This document shows, one piece after another, positions 8,953 to 17,204 of a stretch of DNA of 64,000 nucleotides. The notes beneath the pieces were generated by a model, which was not told where the DNA came from, made no database searches, and saw nothing but the letters and a program-made list of their open reading frames with translations. Each line of letters starts with the position of its first letter. The first letter of the stretch is position 1. This stretch comes from Chryseobacterium sp. G0201 (GTDB taxonomy: Bacteria; Bacteroidota; Bacteroidia; Flavobacteriales; Weeksellaceae), in contig NZ_CP033917.1 of NCBI RefSeq assembly GCF_003815655.1, positions 2,480,001 through 2,544,000 on the forward strand, given 5' to 3'. The position numbers and the translations under genes are program-made.

Positions 8953-10381
8953 TAAATATATAGCAGCCATCACTTTATCACTTGTTTTGGCAAGTTGTAA
9001 AGCACCAATGGCGACCGTAATAAAAGATGAGGTTAAAGAAAATATACCTCAAAACTTCCAGCAGGAAGAGCAACAAGATGCCAATAATAATAGTGGAACA
9101 ACTCCTTGGAGACAGTTTTTTACTGATCCTCATCTGGTTAGTCTAATTGAAACAGCTTTAAAAAACAATCAGGAGCTGATGATCACTTTGCAGGAAATTG
9201 AGATTGCAAAAAGTGGAGTTTTAGCTAAAAAAGGAAGATTAACACCAACAGTCTCTGCTGGAATAGGAGCCGGGGTAAGTAAAGCCGGACGTTATACTAG
9301 CGAAGGAGCCGGTGATGCAACAACGGAGATTGAGCCCGGAAAGGAAATTCCTGATCCGCTTGGGAATTTTGAAGGAGGTTTAACAGCCAACTGGGAAATT
9401 GACATCTGGAAAAAACTTAGAACAGAAAAAGAATCAGCGGTAGCACATTATCTGTCTACGGTTGAAGGAAAAAACTTTGTTCTTTCAAATTTAATTGAAG
9501 AAGTTGCTGATAATTATTATGACTTATTGGCGCTTGATAATCAGTTGGATATTATTCAGCAATATATAAAACTTCAGCAAAAAGCGTTGGAGATTTCTAA
9601 AATTCAGAAAGAAGCTGCGGCGGCGACTGAATTGGCTGTGAAAAAATTCGAAGCCGAATTAGCAAAATCCAAAGCTTCAGAATATACGATCCGCCAGAGT
9701 ATTACGGAAAAAGAAAATCAGATCAATGCTCTTTTAGGACGTTATCCTCAACCGATCGTAAGAACGAAGGAAAGCTTTATGTCGACTATTCCGCAGACTG
9801 TTTATACGGGAATTCCGTCACAATTATTGGCGAACCGTCCGGATATAAAACAAGCTGAATTAGAATTAAAATCATCGAAACTTGATGTAGAAGCAGCAAG
9901 AAAAGAGTTTTATCCTTCATTGGAAATCTCTGCGACATTAGGATTGGAAGCTTTTAAACCTTCTTATTTAGTCAAGTTGCCGGAATCAATTGCTTCAAGT
10001 TTAGCTGGAGAATTAGCGGGTCCACTTATTAATAAAAGTGCTATTAAAGCTAATTTTCAAACGGCCGACGCAAGACAAATTCAGGCTTTATATGAGTATG
10101 ATAAAACGATTCTGAATGCGTATTTGGATGTGGCCAATTTGATGTCGAAAGTGAAGAATATAGATCAGTATTATCAGTTGAAGTCTCAGGAAACAAAGGC
10201 TTTGGATGAGTCTATCGATATTGCTAATCAATTATTCCGAAATTCAAGAGCAGATTATCTGGAAGTTCTTCTGAACCAGAGAGATGCTTTAGATGCCAAA
10301 ATGGAATTGGTTGAAGCAAAACAAAAACAGCTGAGTACAGTTGTTGATATTTATAAGAGCTTAGGCGGAGGCTGGAAGTAA
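8939..10381 (+). CDS. RND efflux outer-membrane factor (TolC/OprM/NodT type lipoprotein)
   Basis: The 480-residue channel subunit has a lipoprotein signal ending LVLASC, then two outer-membrane-efflux repeats. Each repeat carries long amphipathic Ala/Glu/Lys-rich helices (about residues 60-240 and 275-475); the central turn contains the family motif LLANRPDIKQAELEL. ATG 8939 is preferred because it places Lys at the start of the signal peptide; ATG 8930 is three codons upstream in frame. Either start lies inside the permease gene. With the two upstream genes it forms a complete tripartite pump. Confidence 0.94.
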   Translation: MKTYNKYIAAITLSLVLASCKAPMATVIKDEVKENIPQNFQQEEQQDANNNSGTTPWRQFFTDPHLVSLIETALKNNQELMITLQEIEIAKSGVLAKKGRLTPTVSAGIGAGVSKAGRYTSEGAGDATTEIEPGKEIPDPLGNFEGGLTANWEIDIWKKLRTEKESAVAHYLSTVEGKNFVLSNLIEEVADNYYDLLALDNQLDIIQQYIKLQQKALEISKIQKEAAAATELAVKKFEAELAKSKASEYTIRQSITEKENQINALLGRYPQPIVRTKESFMSTIPQTVYTGIPSQLLANRPDIKQAELELKSSKLDVEAARKEFYPSLEISATLGLEAFKPSYLVKLPESIASSLAGELAGPLINKSAIKANFQTADARQIQALYEYDKTILNAYLDVANLMSKVKNIDQYYQLKSQETKALDESIDIANQLFRNSRADYLEVLLNQRDALDAKMELVEAKQKQLSTVVDIYKSLGGGWK

Positions 10382-10406
10382 TTATAAATCCTTAATGTTT
10401 TAAAAA

Positions 10407-10441
10407 GAAAAGAGGCTGCCTGCAATAGACAGTCTCTTTTC
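10407..10441 (+). terminator. Hairpin terminator of the RND efflux operon
   Basis: GAAAAGAGGCTGCCT at 10407-10421 pairs with AGACAGTCTCTTTTC at 10427-10441 (one mismatch, one G-U) and starts 25 bp after the stop. The T-run is short. A second weaker CCGGT/ACCGG hairpin follows near 10485. Confidence 0.6.
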
Positions 10442-10664
10442 GATTATAGTAGACTTGATTTGGTTAATAGGAAGTAAAAAGAGCCCGGTATAACCGGACC
10501 CTTCAAAATTTACCTGCAGGAAATGACCACAACTAAATTGAATATTTCAATGGATATTAGTTTTCTATATAAATGGTTATTAGTTTTTAAAAATAAGTTT
10601 TAAAACCATCCTTCCTTAAAGTAATTTTCCCGATAAGGAAGGCGGTAATTTTTACTGTACAATC

Positions 10665-10778
10665 ATGAAATTATATTTGTTTTCTTCAAAACTTATTATC
10701 GTGTTTTTTTGTGTTTTTACCCTTCTAATGTTTTTTGTTTCTACAACTTTAATTTATTTTGAAGTTGTTCCCATTTAA
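10665..10778 (+). CDS. Possible 37-residue hydrophobic peptide
   Basis: An ATG frame encodes MKLYLFSSKLIIVFFCVF followed by TLLMFFVSTTLIYFEVVPI, a single strongly hydrophobic segment, ending TAA. It sits in the 620-bp gap between the efflux operon and the TPR/AraC regulator. There is no clear promoter or ribosome site and A+T-rich DNA easily yields such frames, so it may be chance. The rest of the gap is A+T-rich without other recognisable content. Confidence 0.22.
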   Translation: MKLYLFSSKLIIVFFCVFTLLMFFVSTTLIYFEVVPI

Positions 10779-10974
10779 AATCTGAGGCCGAAATTATCAT
10801 CTTGAATCGATTAAAAAAAATACTTGTTGTCTTAATTTATAAATTCATACGTCCTAATTTATGAATTAGTAACCTTTAAGATGTTGATTAATAGGGTGTT
10901 GTTTTGTAAAATGAAAATAATGCGCAAGTTGGCATTAATTCATTAATCAATGAGAAAAACTACTCAATTTTGTG

Positions 10975-10982
10975 TACTTTTG
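10975..10982 (+). promoter_or_regulatory. -7 box TACTTTTG
   Basis: Matches TAnnTTTG; its end is 19 nt before the ATG of the TPR/AraC regulator at 11002. Confidence 0.45.
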
Positions 10983-11001
10983 ATCGAAATTAGGACACTG
11001 A

Positions 11002-12714
11002 ATGTTCATCGAGGTGACAAAAAAAATATTTTTCATACTTTTTATCGTTTTTTTTAAACTTCTTCTGTCTCAGGAAGGCTATAGCGATTATCAAAAATTG
11101 CGACAAAAATTCGAAAATATTGAGGAGAATGATGCAAGAGCTTTTCCGTTTCTTCAACCTTATATTTCTAAAGCCAAAAAAGAAAAGAACTATGAAGAAT
11201 TAGTTCAGGGTTATAAAGATGGTGTATTTTATTCTCCTGAAAATAAGGATAAATTAAAATATGCAGACAGCACAGTCGCAGCTGCAAAATTGTCCAAAAA
11301 TAATGATCTGATGATTATCGCCTATATTGAAAAAGGTGTAGTGTATTATTATCATTTCAAAAAATATCAACTTGCTCTTAACGAATACCTTGCAGCTTAC
11401 GAATACTCAAAAAATACAAAAAATGAGTTTCTGAAATATCAAAATTTGTATCATATTGGCGTTGTCAAAAGTTACTTGGGATATTATCAGGATGCCTCAG
11501 AATTATTCAAAAATAGTCTGAAGTATTATGGCAGGGAAAAATCCAGATCCGATCTTGGTCCGAATGCTATTTATAATAGTAAAAAAGGGTATTTGAATTG
11601 TCTTCATCAGTTAATTATTTGTTACAGACATTTACAGCAATATAAAGAAGCAGATTCAGCCATACAAACCGGACTTTCCGAAGTAGGAAATAATCCTGAA
11701 TACGCCCAGGAAAAAGGATATTTTCTTTTATCTAAAGGTATTTCTGAATATAGGAATAATCAATTTAAGTCGGCGTTATCAAACTTAAATCAATCACTTT
11801 CTCCAATTAAAAAAAGCCGTGATTTTTCGAGACTTTCGCTTGATTATTTTTACATTGGAAAAACGTATTATAGTTTAAAAAATACTAAAGAATCGATGAA
11901 ATACTTTAAAAAAGTAGATTCTATTTTTAAAGAAAATCAGTTTATTCTTCCTGAATTAAGAGAAAATTATGAGATCCTAATTAATCAGAGTAAAAAGGAG
12001 AAAAACCAAACACAGCAATTATATTATACAACACAGCTTTTGAAGGCAGACAGCATTATGTCTAAGGATTTTACTTATTTATCACCAAAAATCCACAAAG
12101 ATTATGACACAAAAACGTTGTTGGAAGAAAAAGAAAAATTGCAGAAAATCAATTATTTAGGGACGATTGTTATTATTGTTCTCGTTATCTGGGCAATCGG
12201 GATGGTTGTTTTATTGACAAGAAGACATAAAAAAGCAAAGGAAGTAAAGAAAAAATATGTTTTATTAGAAGAAAAATTTTCGGTACATCATACTGTAAAT
12301 GTTCCCGAAAAAATAGTTTTTCCTGTTGAAGAAAGAAAATCTACCCTGAATGAAAGTAAAGTTGAAGAACTGCTTCAAAAATTAAAATTATTTGAAGATA
12401 AAAAAGAATTTACACAAAAAGGCCTCACTTTGAGTAAATTAGCCACTCAGTTGAATACCAATTCTAATTATCTTTCCCAGGTTATCAATGACTGTAAAGG
12501 AATGAATTTTAATAAATATCTTAGCGAGCTAAGAATCAATTATATCACCAATTTGTTATTCGAAAACAAAGAATATCTTAAATACAGCATCGAAACTCTG
12601 GCCAAAGAGTGCGGTATTGCTTCAAGACAGAATTTCTCTGATCTTTTCTTTGAGATCAACGGAATTCGCCCGACGGATTTTATTAAAAAGAGAAGGCAGG
12701 AGCTTTCGCAATAA
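11002..12714 (+). CDS. Membrane-anchored TPR/AraC-type transcriptional regulator
   Basis: The 570-residue product starts with a hydrophobic signal segment (IFFILFIVFFKLLLSQ). Degenerate tetratricopeptide repeats follow (about residues 40-340; for example YLGYYQDASELFKNSLKYY), then one TM helix (about 383-405, IVIIVLVIWAIGMVVLL). A cytoplasmic region of about 160 residues ends in two helix-turn-helix units of AraC type (LATQLNTNSNYLSQVIN and LAKECGIASRQNFSDLFF). The layout implies a periplasmic sensor domain coupled in one chain to DNA binding. Such proteins are common in Flavobacteriia with mostly unknown targets. It lies 620 bp downstream of the RND operon in the same direction, so regulating the pump is possible but only inferred. 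Confidence 0.88.
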   Translation: MFIEVTKKIFFILFIVFFKLLLSQEGYSDYQKLRQKFENIEENDARAFPFLQPYISKAKKEKNYEELVQGYKDGVFYSPENKDKLKYADSTVAAAKLSKNNDLMIIAYIEKGVVYYYHFKKYQLALNEYLAAYEYSKNTKNEFLKYQNLYHIGVVKSYLGYYQDASELFKNSLKYYGREKSRSDLGPNAIYNSKKGYLNCLHQLIICYRHLQQYKEADSAIQTGLSEVGNNPEYAQEKGYFLLSKGISEYRNNQFKSALSNLNQSLSPIKKSRDFSRLSLDYFYIGKTYYSLKNTKESMKYFKKVDSIFKENQFILPELRENYEILINQSKKEKNQTQQLYYTTQLLKADSIMSKDFTYLSPKIHKDYDTKTLLEEKEKLQKINYLGTIVIIVLVIWAIGMVVLLTRRHKKAKEVKKKYVLLEEKFSVHHTVNVPEKIVFPVEERKSTLNESKVEELLQKLKLFEDKKEFTQKGLTLSKLATQLNTNSNYLSQVINDCKGMNFNKYLSELRINYITNLLFENKEYLKYSIETLAKECGIASRQNFSDLFFEINGIRPTDFIKKRRQELSQ

Positions 12715-12725
12715 AAGTAATTTCA

Positions 12726-12758
12726 CGGATTTTAATCCGGCTTAGATTTATTTTTTTT
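12726..12758 (+). terminator. Probable terminator of the TPR/AraC regulator
   Basis: Short hairpin CGGATT-TT-AATCCG at 12726-12739 followed within 10 nt by an eight-T run. Confidence 0.45.
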
Positions 12759-12840
12759 ATAATTTTCATGTTCTTGAATTTGGTTTTAGATGGATTTGTT
12801 TCTTATATTAGTTATAACATCAACCGCAAAACCAATCGCC

Positions 12841-14373
12841 ATGAAAAAAATCCTTTTAGTAATTCTGGGAGCAATTATTCTATTAATTATAATTCTGCTC
12901 ATTAAGACATTTACTTATCCTTTTAAGAAAAATAATACAGCAGCTACAAAAGAATGGAAAGTTGTAAAAAACGATTCTGCTGTTCAGAGATTTTCAAACG
13001 GAATAAAGATTGCAACTATTTCTACAGGAGAATTGGGTGATTTTGATTATTCAACCTTTGATACATTTAAAGAATATCTAAAAAAATCGTATCCTGAAAT
13101 TTATCAAAACACAGAAAACTATGAAGTTAATAAGTACGGCTTAGTTTTTAAACTAAAAGGAAGTCAGCCTAGCTTGGAGCCCATTTTATTTATTTCTCAT
13201 ATGGATGTTGTTCCTCCGGGAGATGCGGATATTAAAAATAAAGAGGAGAATATCTTCAGACGGGATGATAAAGTTTTACCGCGCGTTACAAAAGTCGCTG
13301 AATACTGGGATTATGCGCCATTTTCAGGATCCGTTGCCAATGGTAGAATCTACGGAAGAGGTACGATCGATATGAAAGGAATGCTCTTTTCTTTAATGGA
13401 GTCTATGTCGAATATAATTAAAAGCAGACATATCCCGAAACGTGATATTTATCTTGCCTTTGGGTTTGATGAAGAGGTGGGCGGACAAAAAGGTGCTGCA
13501 CAGATTGCAAATCATTTCAAAAAACAAGGACTGAAATTCGATGCTGTATATGATGAAGGTGGATTGGTTTTAGAAAAAGGAAGTGTAAAAGGGATTGACT
13601 CTGATGTTGCCGTAATAGGATGCGCAGAAAAAGGTTTCTTATCAGCAAAAATTAAAGTAAAAGGGTTGGGCGGACATTCTTCTATGCCTCCCACAGAAAG
13701 CGCCATCGGAAAAGCGGCTGTCATTATGCAAAGGTTGGAAGATGATCAGATGAAACCGATTATTACACCTTTAATCAAAGAATTTTTTGATAATATTGGT
13801 GGTTCGATGCCTTTTGCCAATAGATTGGCTATTTCAAATCAGTGGTTGTTGCAGCCTGTACTTTTATCACAGCTGACTAAAAGCAATACAACCAATGCTT
13901 TAGTACGTACAACCACAGCTCTAACAATGATGAAAGGCAGTGACGGAACGAATGTTCTTTCCCCTGAAGTGGAATTTGTTGTTAATTTCAGACTGCTTCC
14001 GGGAAATACCGTTAAAGATGTAAAAGATCATATTGCAAAAGCAACAAAAGGTTTTGATGTTGAGGTGGAAGAAATTGATAATACACGGGAAGCATCAGCC
14101 GTTTCACCGACAAATACTAAAGCTTTTAAATTAATAGAAGCCGGAATTAAAGAAATTTATCCAACTGCAATCGCTACGCCTTATCTTACGGTTGGTGGTA
14201 CAGATGCCTATAAATATCAAATTGTAAGTAAAAATATTTACAGATTTATGCCGATTAAAATAAATAATTCTGAACAGCAGTCGATCCACAGCACCAATGA
14301 ATATATCAGTATTGAAAACTATCTTAAAATGATCCATTATTTTGAATTTGTCATGAAAAACTATGATAAGTAA
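12841..14373 (+). CDS. M20 family metallopeptidase (carboxypeptidase S/PM20D1-like)
   Basis: From the ATG at 12841 the product has 510 residues; an upstream in-frame ATG at 12790 would bury the hydrophobic leader and is rejected. A TM segment (residues 5-24) anchors the enzyme, leaving the catalytic domain outside the cytoplasm. Metal ligands and catalytic residues of M20 enzymes are visible: HMDVVPPGD (His120), GRGTIDMKG (Asp177), DEEVGG (Glu211 catalytic, Glu212 ligand) and a C-terminal SIHSTNEYI. The dimerisation insert GGHSSMPP lies near residue 280. PM20D1-like members cleave or form N-acyl amino acids; here the substrate is unknown. Single gene downstream of the TPR/AraC regulator. Confidence 0.88.
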   Translation: MKKILLVILGAIILLIIILLIKTFTYPFKKNNTAATKEWKVVKNDSAVQRFSNGIKIATISTGELGDFDYSTFDTFKEYLKKSYPEIYQNTENYEVNKYGLVFKLKGSQPSLEPILFISHMDVVPPGDADIKNKEENIFRRDDKVLPRVTKVAEYWDYAPFSGSVANGRIYGRGTIDMKGMLFSLMESMSNIIKSRHIPKRDIYLAFGFDEEVGGQKGAAQIANHFKKQGLKFDAVYDEGGLVLEKGSVKGIDSDVAVIGCAEKGFLSAKIKVKGLGGHSSMPPTESAIGKAAVIMQRLEDDQMKPIITPLIKEFFDNIGGSMPFANRLAISNQWLLQPVLLSQLTKSNTTNALVRTTTALTMMKGSDGTNVLSPEVEFVVNFRLLPGNTVKDVKDHIAKATKGFDVEVEEIDNTREASAVSPTNTKAFKLIEAGIKEIYPTAIATPYLTVGGTDAYKYQIVSKNIYRFMPIKINNSEQQSIHSTNEYISIENYLKMIHYFEFVMKNYDK

Positions 14374-14374
14374 T

Positions 14375-14405
14375 GGCTATAAGCAGTAAGCTTTAAGCTA
14401 GAAGC
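14375..14405 (+). repeat. Intergenic word repeat (GGCTATAAGCAGTAAGC type)
   Basis: The stretch after the M20 stop (GGCTATAAGCAGTAAGC, then TTTAAGCTAGAAGC) resembles 47697-47730 (GCTGTAAGCAATAGGC, then TTTAGGCAGTAAGC). Both are directly 3' of a plus-strand gene. Confidence 0.35.
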
Positions 14406-14477
14406 ATATCAACAATAAGAATCATAAAATATTTTAATTAAAAAAATAACACGTCAAGTTTTGTCGCATTACCGCTA

Positions 14478-14485
14478 TAGCTTTG
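14478..14485 (+). promoter_or_regulatory. -7 box TAGCTTTG
   Basis: Matches TAnnTTTG and ends 20 nt before the ATG at 14506. A TTTG at 14460-14463 could be a -33 element but the spacing (14 bp) is short. Confidence 0.42.
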
Positions 14486-14505
14486 TCATATCAAAATACA
14501 GAGCT

Positions 14506-15198
14506 ATGGAAATACCGTTTTATTTAAGTTTTAATGAATTCGAAAACCGTTATTACGATAACCTTGAAAAGTGGTTTGAAGAATCCCGCAATGCAAGCGA
14601 AATAGATTATCTGAAAAGTCTTGCAGAATTGTACAGTTCTTATCTGTACTATAATTTTGCGAGCGACAGATTACAGTCGGATGCTTCTATTCAGATCAAA
14701 GACTGTTTTTTTCCGTACTATGAAAAAATAGGACTTTCATTCTGCACAAGCTGTGAAAACGGAAAACAAATAAAAAACGGGATGAATCATGTGTTCGAGT
14801 GGAAAACGATTACCATGATGGAGTATGCTCAACATATTTTAGATAAAATCAACAGATATTTTTTAAGTAATAACATTTCTCCAAAAACAGAAAATGTGCT
14901 GGATTATATCAATGATCACGAGATTATTACTTCTAAAGACGGAGCAGGGTATTGTGTAAATTATAATCAACATCAATCAACAATTCCTTTCCTGAAAGCG
15001 TATTTACCATGTTACGGACAAACCGTTAATATCGTTGTGTACAGAGATTTCATGTTTTCCATTGTTCAGATTGCTGATTTTATTGATCAGAAACTAAAGT
15101 CAGTTCAGGCTTTTGAACATAGTATTTACAACAAAGCAAGATCAGAAGCCAAATTCAGAGTGCAGATGAGTCATCAGTTTTTAACGATCTGCAATTAA
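14506..15198 (+). CDS. Conserved-looking protein of unknown function
   Basis: The ATG at 14506 gives 230 residues starting MEIPFYLSFNEFENRYY. The upstream TTG at 14461 is rejected because the -7 box lies between. The protein is soluble, with no signal peptide, rich in Tyr/Phe/Asn; it contains a FCTSCENGKQ stretch near residue 84 and NYNQHQSTIPFLKAYLP near 162. I recognise no domain. Transcribed alone, with its own -7 box and a strong terminator at 15268-15298. Confidence 0.72.
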   Translation: MEIPFYLSFNEFENRYYDNLEKWFEESRNASEIDYLKSLAELYSSYLYYNFASDRLQSDASIQIKDCFFPYYEKIGLSFCTSCENGKQIKNGMNHVFEWKTITMMEYAQHILDKINRYFLSNNISPKTENVLDYINDHEIITSKDGAGYCVNYNQHQSTIPFLKAYLPCYGQTVNIVVYRDFMFSIVQIADFIDQKLKSVQAFEHSIYNKARSEAKFRVQMSHQFLTICN

Positions 15199-15267
15199 TT
15201 TTCACACCAAAACATTCATATATAGCTAAATTGTAGTTTGAAAAAAGTTAGTAGATTTTTCAAACAG

Positions 15268-15298
15268 AAATCCCAATCGTTTTGATTGGGATTTTTTA
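15268..15298 (+). terminator. Hairpin terminator (AATCCCAATC type), copy 1
   Basis: AAATCCCAATC at 15268-15278 pairs perfectly with GATTGGGATTT at 15284-15294, followed by T-rich sequence. It may serve both the gene at 14506 and the convergent gene at 15326. A near-identical hairpin is at 16375. Confidence 0.75.
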
Positions 15299-15325
15299 TT
15301 TTCAGTGATAGTTAAAACAGATAAA

Positions 15326-16129
15326 CTATTTCTTTTTATAAGGCAGGTTCCAGATGAGGTCAGCCGCCAGATAATGAACGCCGCCTTTTGTAATACTCTG
15401 GCTGTTTCTGATCAAATCATCTACATAACCAATATCCATCGTAAAAGGGGAATTAGGAATTGCGAACATATAATAAACACCAAGACGCATTTCTCTATAT
15501 CCGAATTTAGTCCACTGAGGTTCCGGTTCATTAAGATAACTGATGGAAAATAGTCCTTCTGCACTTAAGGCCAATTTTTGATTGTTTTTTGATGACAAAT
15601 TATAAGTAAGCTGGCTTTTAACGCGCGTCCTTAGCTGAAAGTTCTCTTCTACAGCATGAAAATCGGGATCAAAGAACTTCCTGAATTCCTGGCGAATGGT
15701 ATTTTTAAGTTTAAATCTTTTTCCTAGGTTAAAAGTATAAGAATATCTTCCGTATAATCTGAATTCCTGTTCCAGACCTTCTTTTTCATAAGGTGCCGAA
15801 CTCTCATACTCAGGTTGACGACGGTAACTCACGGCATAGCTGTACTGTTGATTTTTAGCAAAAGAATGATACACTTCATGATTAATAACAAAAATTGCCT
15901 GTTTTGAAAATAAATTATAATTATCCGGACTACTTTTTCTTCCCAAAGCTACATAGCTCAAAGACTGTTTTTTACCCAAGGAATCCAGTTGTCGCCTTAC
16001 CCCAAAAGCTGACCAGAAAGCAGTGTTGGCTTCTCCTAAGCCCGGCGGGCTGATTTGTGCTTTTACAGAGCTTCCCATATAGGCAAATAAGAATAATCCA
16101 ATAAGTATTTTATCAACTCGAAATATCAT
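15326..16129 (-). CDS. DUF2490 outer-membrane beta-barrel protein
   Basis: The chosen start (ATG at 16129) gives 267 residues with a signal peptide (ILIGLFLFAYMGSSVKAQ). A farther ATG at 16216 would add a polar leader in front of the signal peptide and is rejected. The body consists of alternating beta-strands with aromatic ends (YAVSYRRQPEYES, FRLYGRYSYTFNL, MRLGVYYMFAIPN) and ends in GGVHYLAADLIWNLPYKKK, the pattern of DUF2490 barrels. Function of the family is unknown. Convergent with the gene at 14506. Confidence 0.82.
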   Translation of the reverse strand: MIFRVDKILIGLFLFAYMGSSVKAQISPPGLGEANTAFWSAFGVRRQLDSLGKKQSLSYVALGRKSSPDNYNLFSKQAIFVINHEVYHSFAKNQQYSYAVSYRRQPEYESSAPYEKEGLEQEFRLYGRYSYTFNLGKRFKLKNTIRQEFRKFFDPDFHAVEENFQLRTRVKSQLTYNLSSKNNQKLALSAEGLFSISYLNEPEPQWTKFGYREMRLGVYYMFAIPNSPFTMDIGYVDDLIRNSQSITKGGVHYLAADLIWNLPYKKK

Positions 16130-16559
16130 ATAAAAACTTTTTAATAGTCTGTTTAGTACTTGTGAAAGCGTAAAATCCGACTGAATATGTGATACACAAA
16201 AATTATAATTTGTCATAGCGAAATTTAGATTCTTTATTTGTTAAATAATGATGAAAATGTTTTCAATACTGTTTAAAAACATGACAAATTAAATGAGAGA
16301 TTTAGGAAGCTTTTAGGAATAAAAAACCTGCTGAACATATTCTAATTTCAAAAAAATAATATATTTTCAACAAAAAATTCCAATCGATTTGATTGGGATT
16401 TTTATTTTATTCAAACTGTTCTATTTAATATTTCTTGGAAAAATTTAACTTTGAAATATTTAATTCTATATTATCTACTATATTTTAGTTTTTTATTTTA
16501 TGTTAAATCATTTATTCGAGAATTGTTCTTATCTTTCAAATCGAATTTAAAACTATTAC
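16130..16559. other. Intergenic region with an orphan terminator hairpin
   Basis: This 430-bp A+T-rich gap lies between divergent genes. Apart from the hairpin at 16375-16406 I see no gene-like frame on either strand. It should contain promoters for the DUF2490 gene and the bacteriocin-like peptide gene, but no clear TAnnTTTG box is seen for either. Confidence 0.5.
16375..16406 (+). terminator. Orphan hairpin (AATCCCAATC type), copy 2
   Basis: AAATTCCAATC at 16375-16385 pairs with GATTGGGATTT at 16391-16401 (one wobble), followed by T-rich sequence. It is nearly identical to the hairpin at 15268-15298, yet no plus-strand gene lies upstream of it. Confidence 0.55.
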
Positions 16560-16763
16560 ATGAAAAAATTAACGAGAGAAAAATTAAAATCAACTTTTGC
16601 AGCAGGAGGTGTAGGCGGTAGTACTGGCGTAGGGTTAGAGCCGACAGATCCAACAGGACCAGCTTGTGGAGGATCTCATTGTCCCAATAACGATTACATT
16701 TGCTGCTATCATCAAACAGGAAGCTATTGTACCAGCAGATATTGCGACATCAAAGTCAACTAA
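16560..16763 (+). CDS. Bacteriocin-like double-glycine leader peptide, Cys-rich
   Basis: The 67-residue product begins MKKLTREKLKSTFAAGG, the leader form shared by many small 'bacteriocin-like' proteins of Chryseobacterium and relatives, with a double Gly at residues 16-17. The expected mature part is about 50 residues: Gly/Thr/Pro-rich, then six Cys (residues 36, 41, 48, 49, 57, 62) in the spacing CGGSHC, ICCY, YCTSRYC. Even Cys count suggests three disulfides or modified residues. It is followed at once by a strong terminator, so it is monocistronic. No C39-peptidase ABC exporter, modification enzyme or immunity gene is adjacent. Antimicrobial activity is unproven; signalling or another secreted role is possible. 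Confidence 0.8.
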   Translation: MKKLTREKLKSTFAAGGVGGSTGVGLEPTDPTGPACGGSHCPNNDYICCYHQTGSYCTSRYCDIKVN

Positions 16764-16768
16764 CAAAG

Positions 16769-16792
16769 ATCCCTCATTTAGAGGGATTTTTT
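16769..16792 (+). terminator. Terminator of the bacteriocin-like gene
   Basis: ATCCCTC at 16769-16775 pairs with GAGGGAT at 16781-16787 around an ATTTA loop, followed by TTTTTT. Confidence 0.75.
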
Positions 16793-16890
16793 ATTCTATA
16801 TCTTAATCCCAAACTCAATTTTCCTTTCACGTTTAAAATAGGCTCATCATAAAGCACTCTTTGTTCACTTAATGAAACTACTTGGACTTA
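16774..16890 (-). pseudogene. Possible remnant of a beta-barrel protein C-terminus
   Basis: On the minus strand a short frame reads SLSEQRVLYDEPILNV then KGKLSLGLRYRIKNP before a stop. The alternating pattern ending in GLRYRI is like the last strands of outer-membrane barrels. A stop lies about five codons further upstream and no start exists, so at most a fragment remains. It overlaps the terminator of the bacteriocin-like gene. The rest of the gap to 17025 shows nothing recognisable. Confidence 0.25.
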
Positions 16891-17025
16891 AATTGACTGT
16901 GTTGAATCTGAGATTTCTAAACTGTAATTTTTTCTGATCTTTTTCATGCAATAGTATAAGAATGGTGTCCTAACAAAGTAACAATTCTAATGTACATATG
17001 TAGTATATGATGAAGGATAGAAACG

Positions 17026-17059
17026 AAAAAAGACTCATAAATCATTGATTTACAAGTCT
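17026..17059 (-). terminator. Terminator of tRNA-Ser
   Basis: AGACTCATAAATCA at 17031-17044 pairs with TGATTTACAAGTCT at 17046-17059 (two G-U). On the minus strand it is followed by a T-run, 4 bp past the tRNA 3' end. Confidence 0.75.
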
Positions 17060-17063
17060 ATTG

Positions 17064-17150
17064 CAGAGAGGAAGGGATTCGAACCCTCGATACAGTTACC
17101 CGTATACTACCTTTCCAGGGTAGCTCCTTCAACCACTCGGACACCTCTCT
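17064..17150 (-). tRNA. tRNA-Ser (anticodon GGA)
   Basis: The 87-nt sequence folds as a class II tRNA. The acceptor stem is AGAGAGG with CCTCTCT, followed by discriminator G. The D-arm contains GAGTGGTTGAAGGAG, and the anticodon loop CTGGAAA gives anticodon GGA (Ser, UCC/UCU codons). A long variable arm (GTATACGGGTAACTGTATC) and a T-arm with GGTTCGAATCC follow. The CCA end is not encoded (CAA follows the discriminator), so it is added after transcription. It stands alone upstream of the hairpin at 17026-17059. Confidence 0.96.
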
Positions 17151-17204
17151 ATTTGAGATTGCAAAAATAGACTAATTTATTGAACTGACAAATTATTAAT
17201 CCAA

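Noticed and set aside
12790..12840. Earlier start of the M20 peptidase
   Set aside because: It would place a second hydrophobic stretch before a complete MKK-type anchor; ATG 12841 gives a normal N-terminus.
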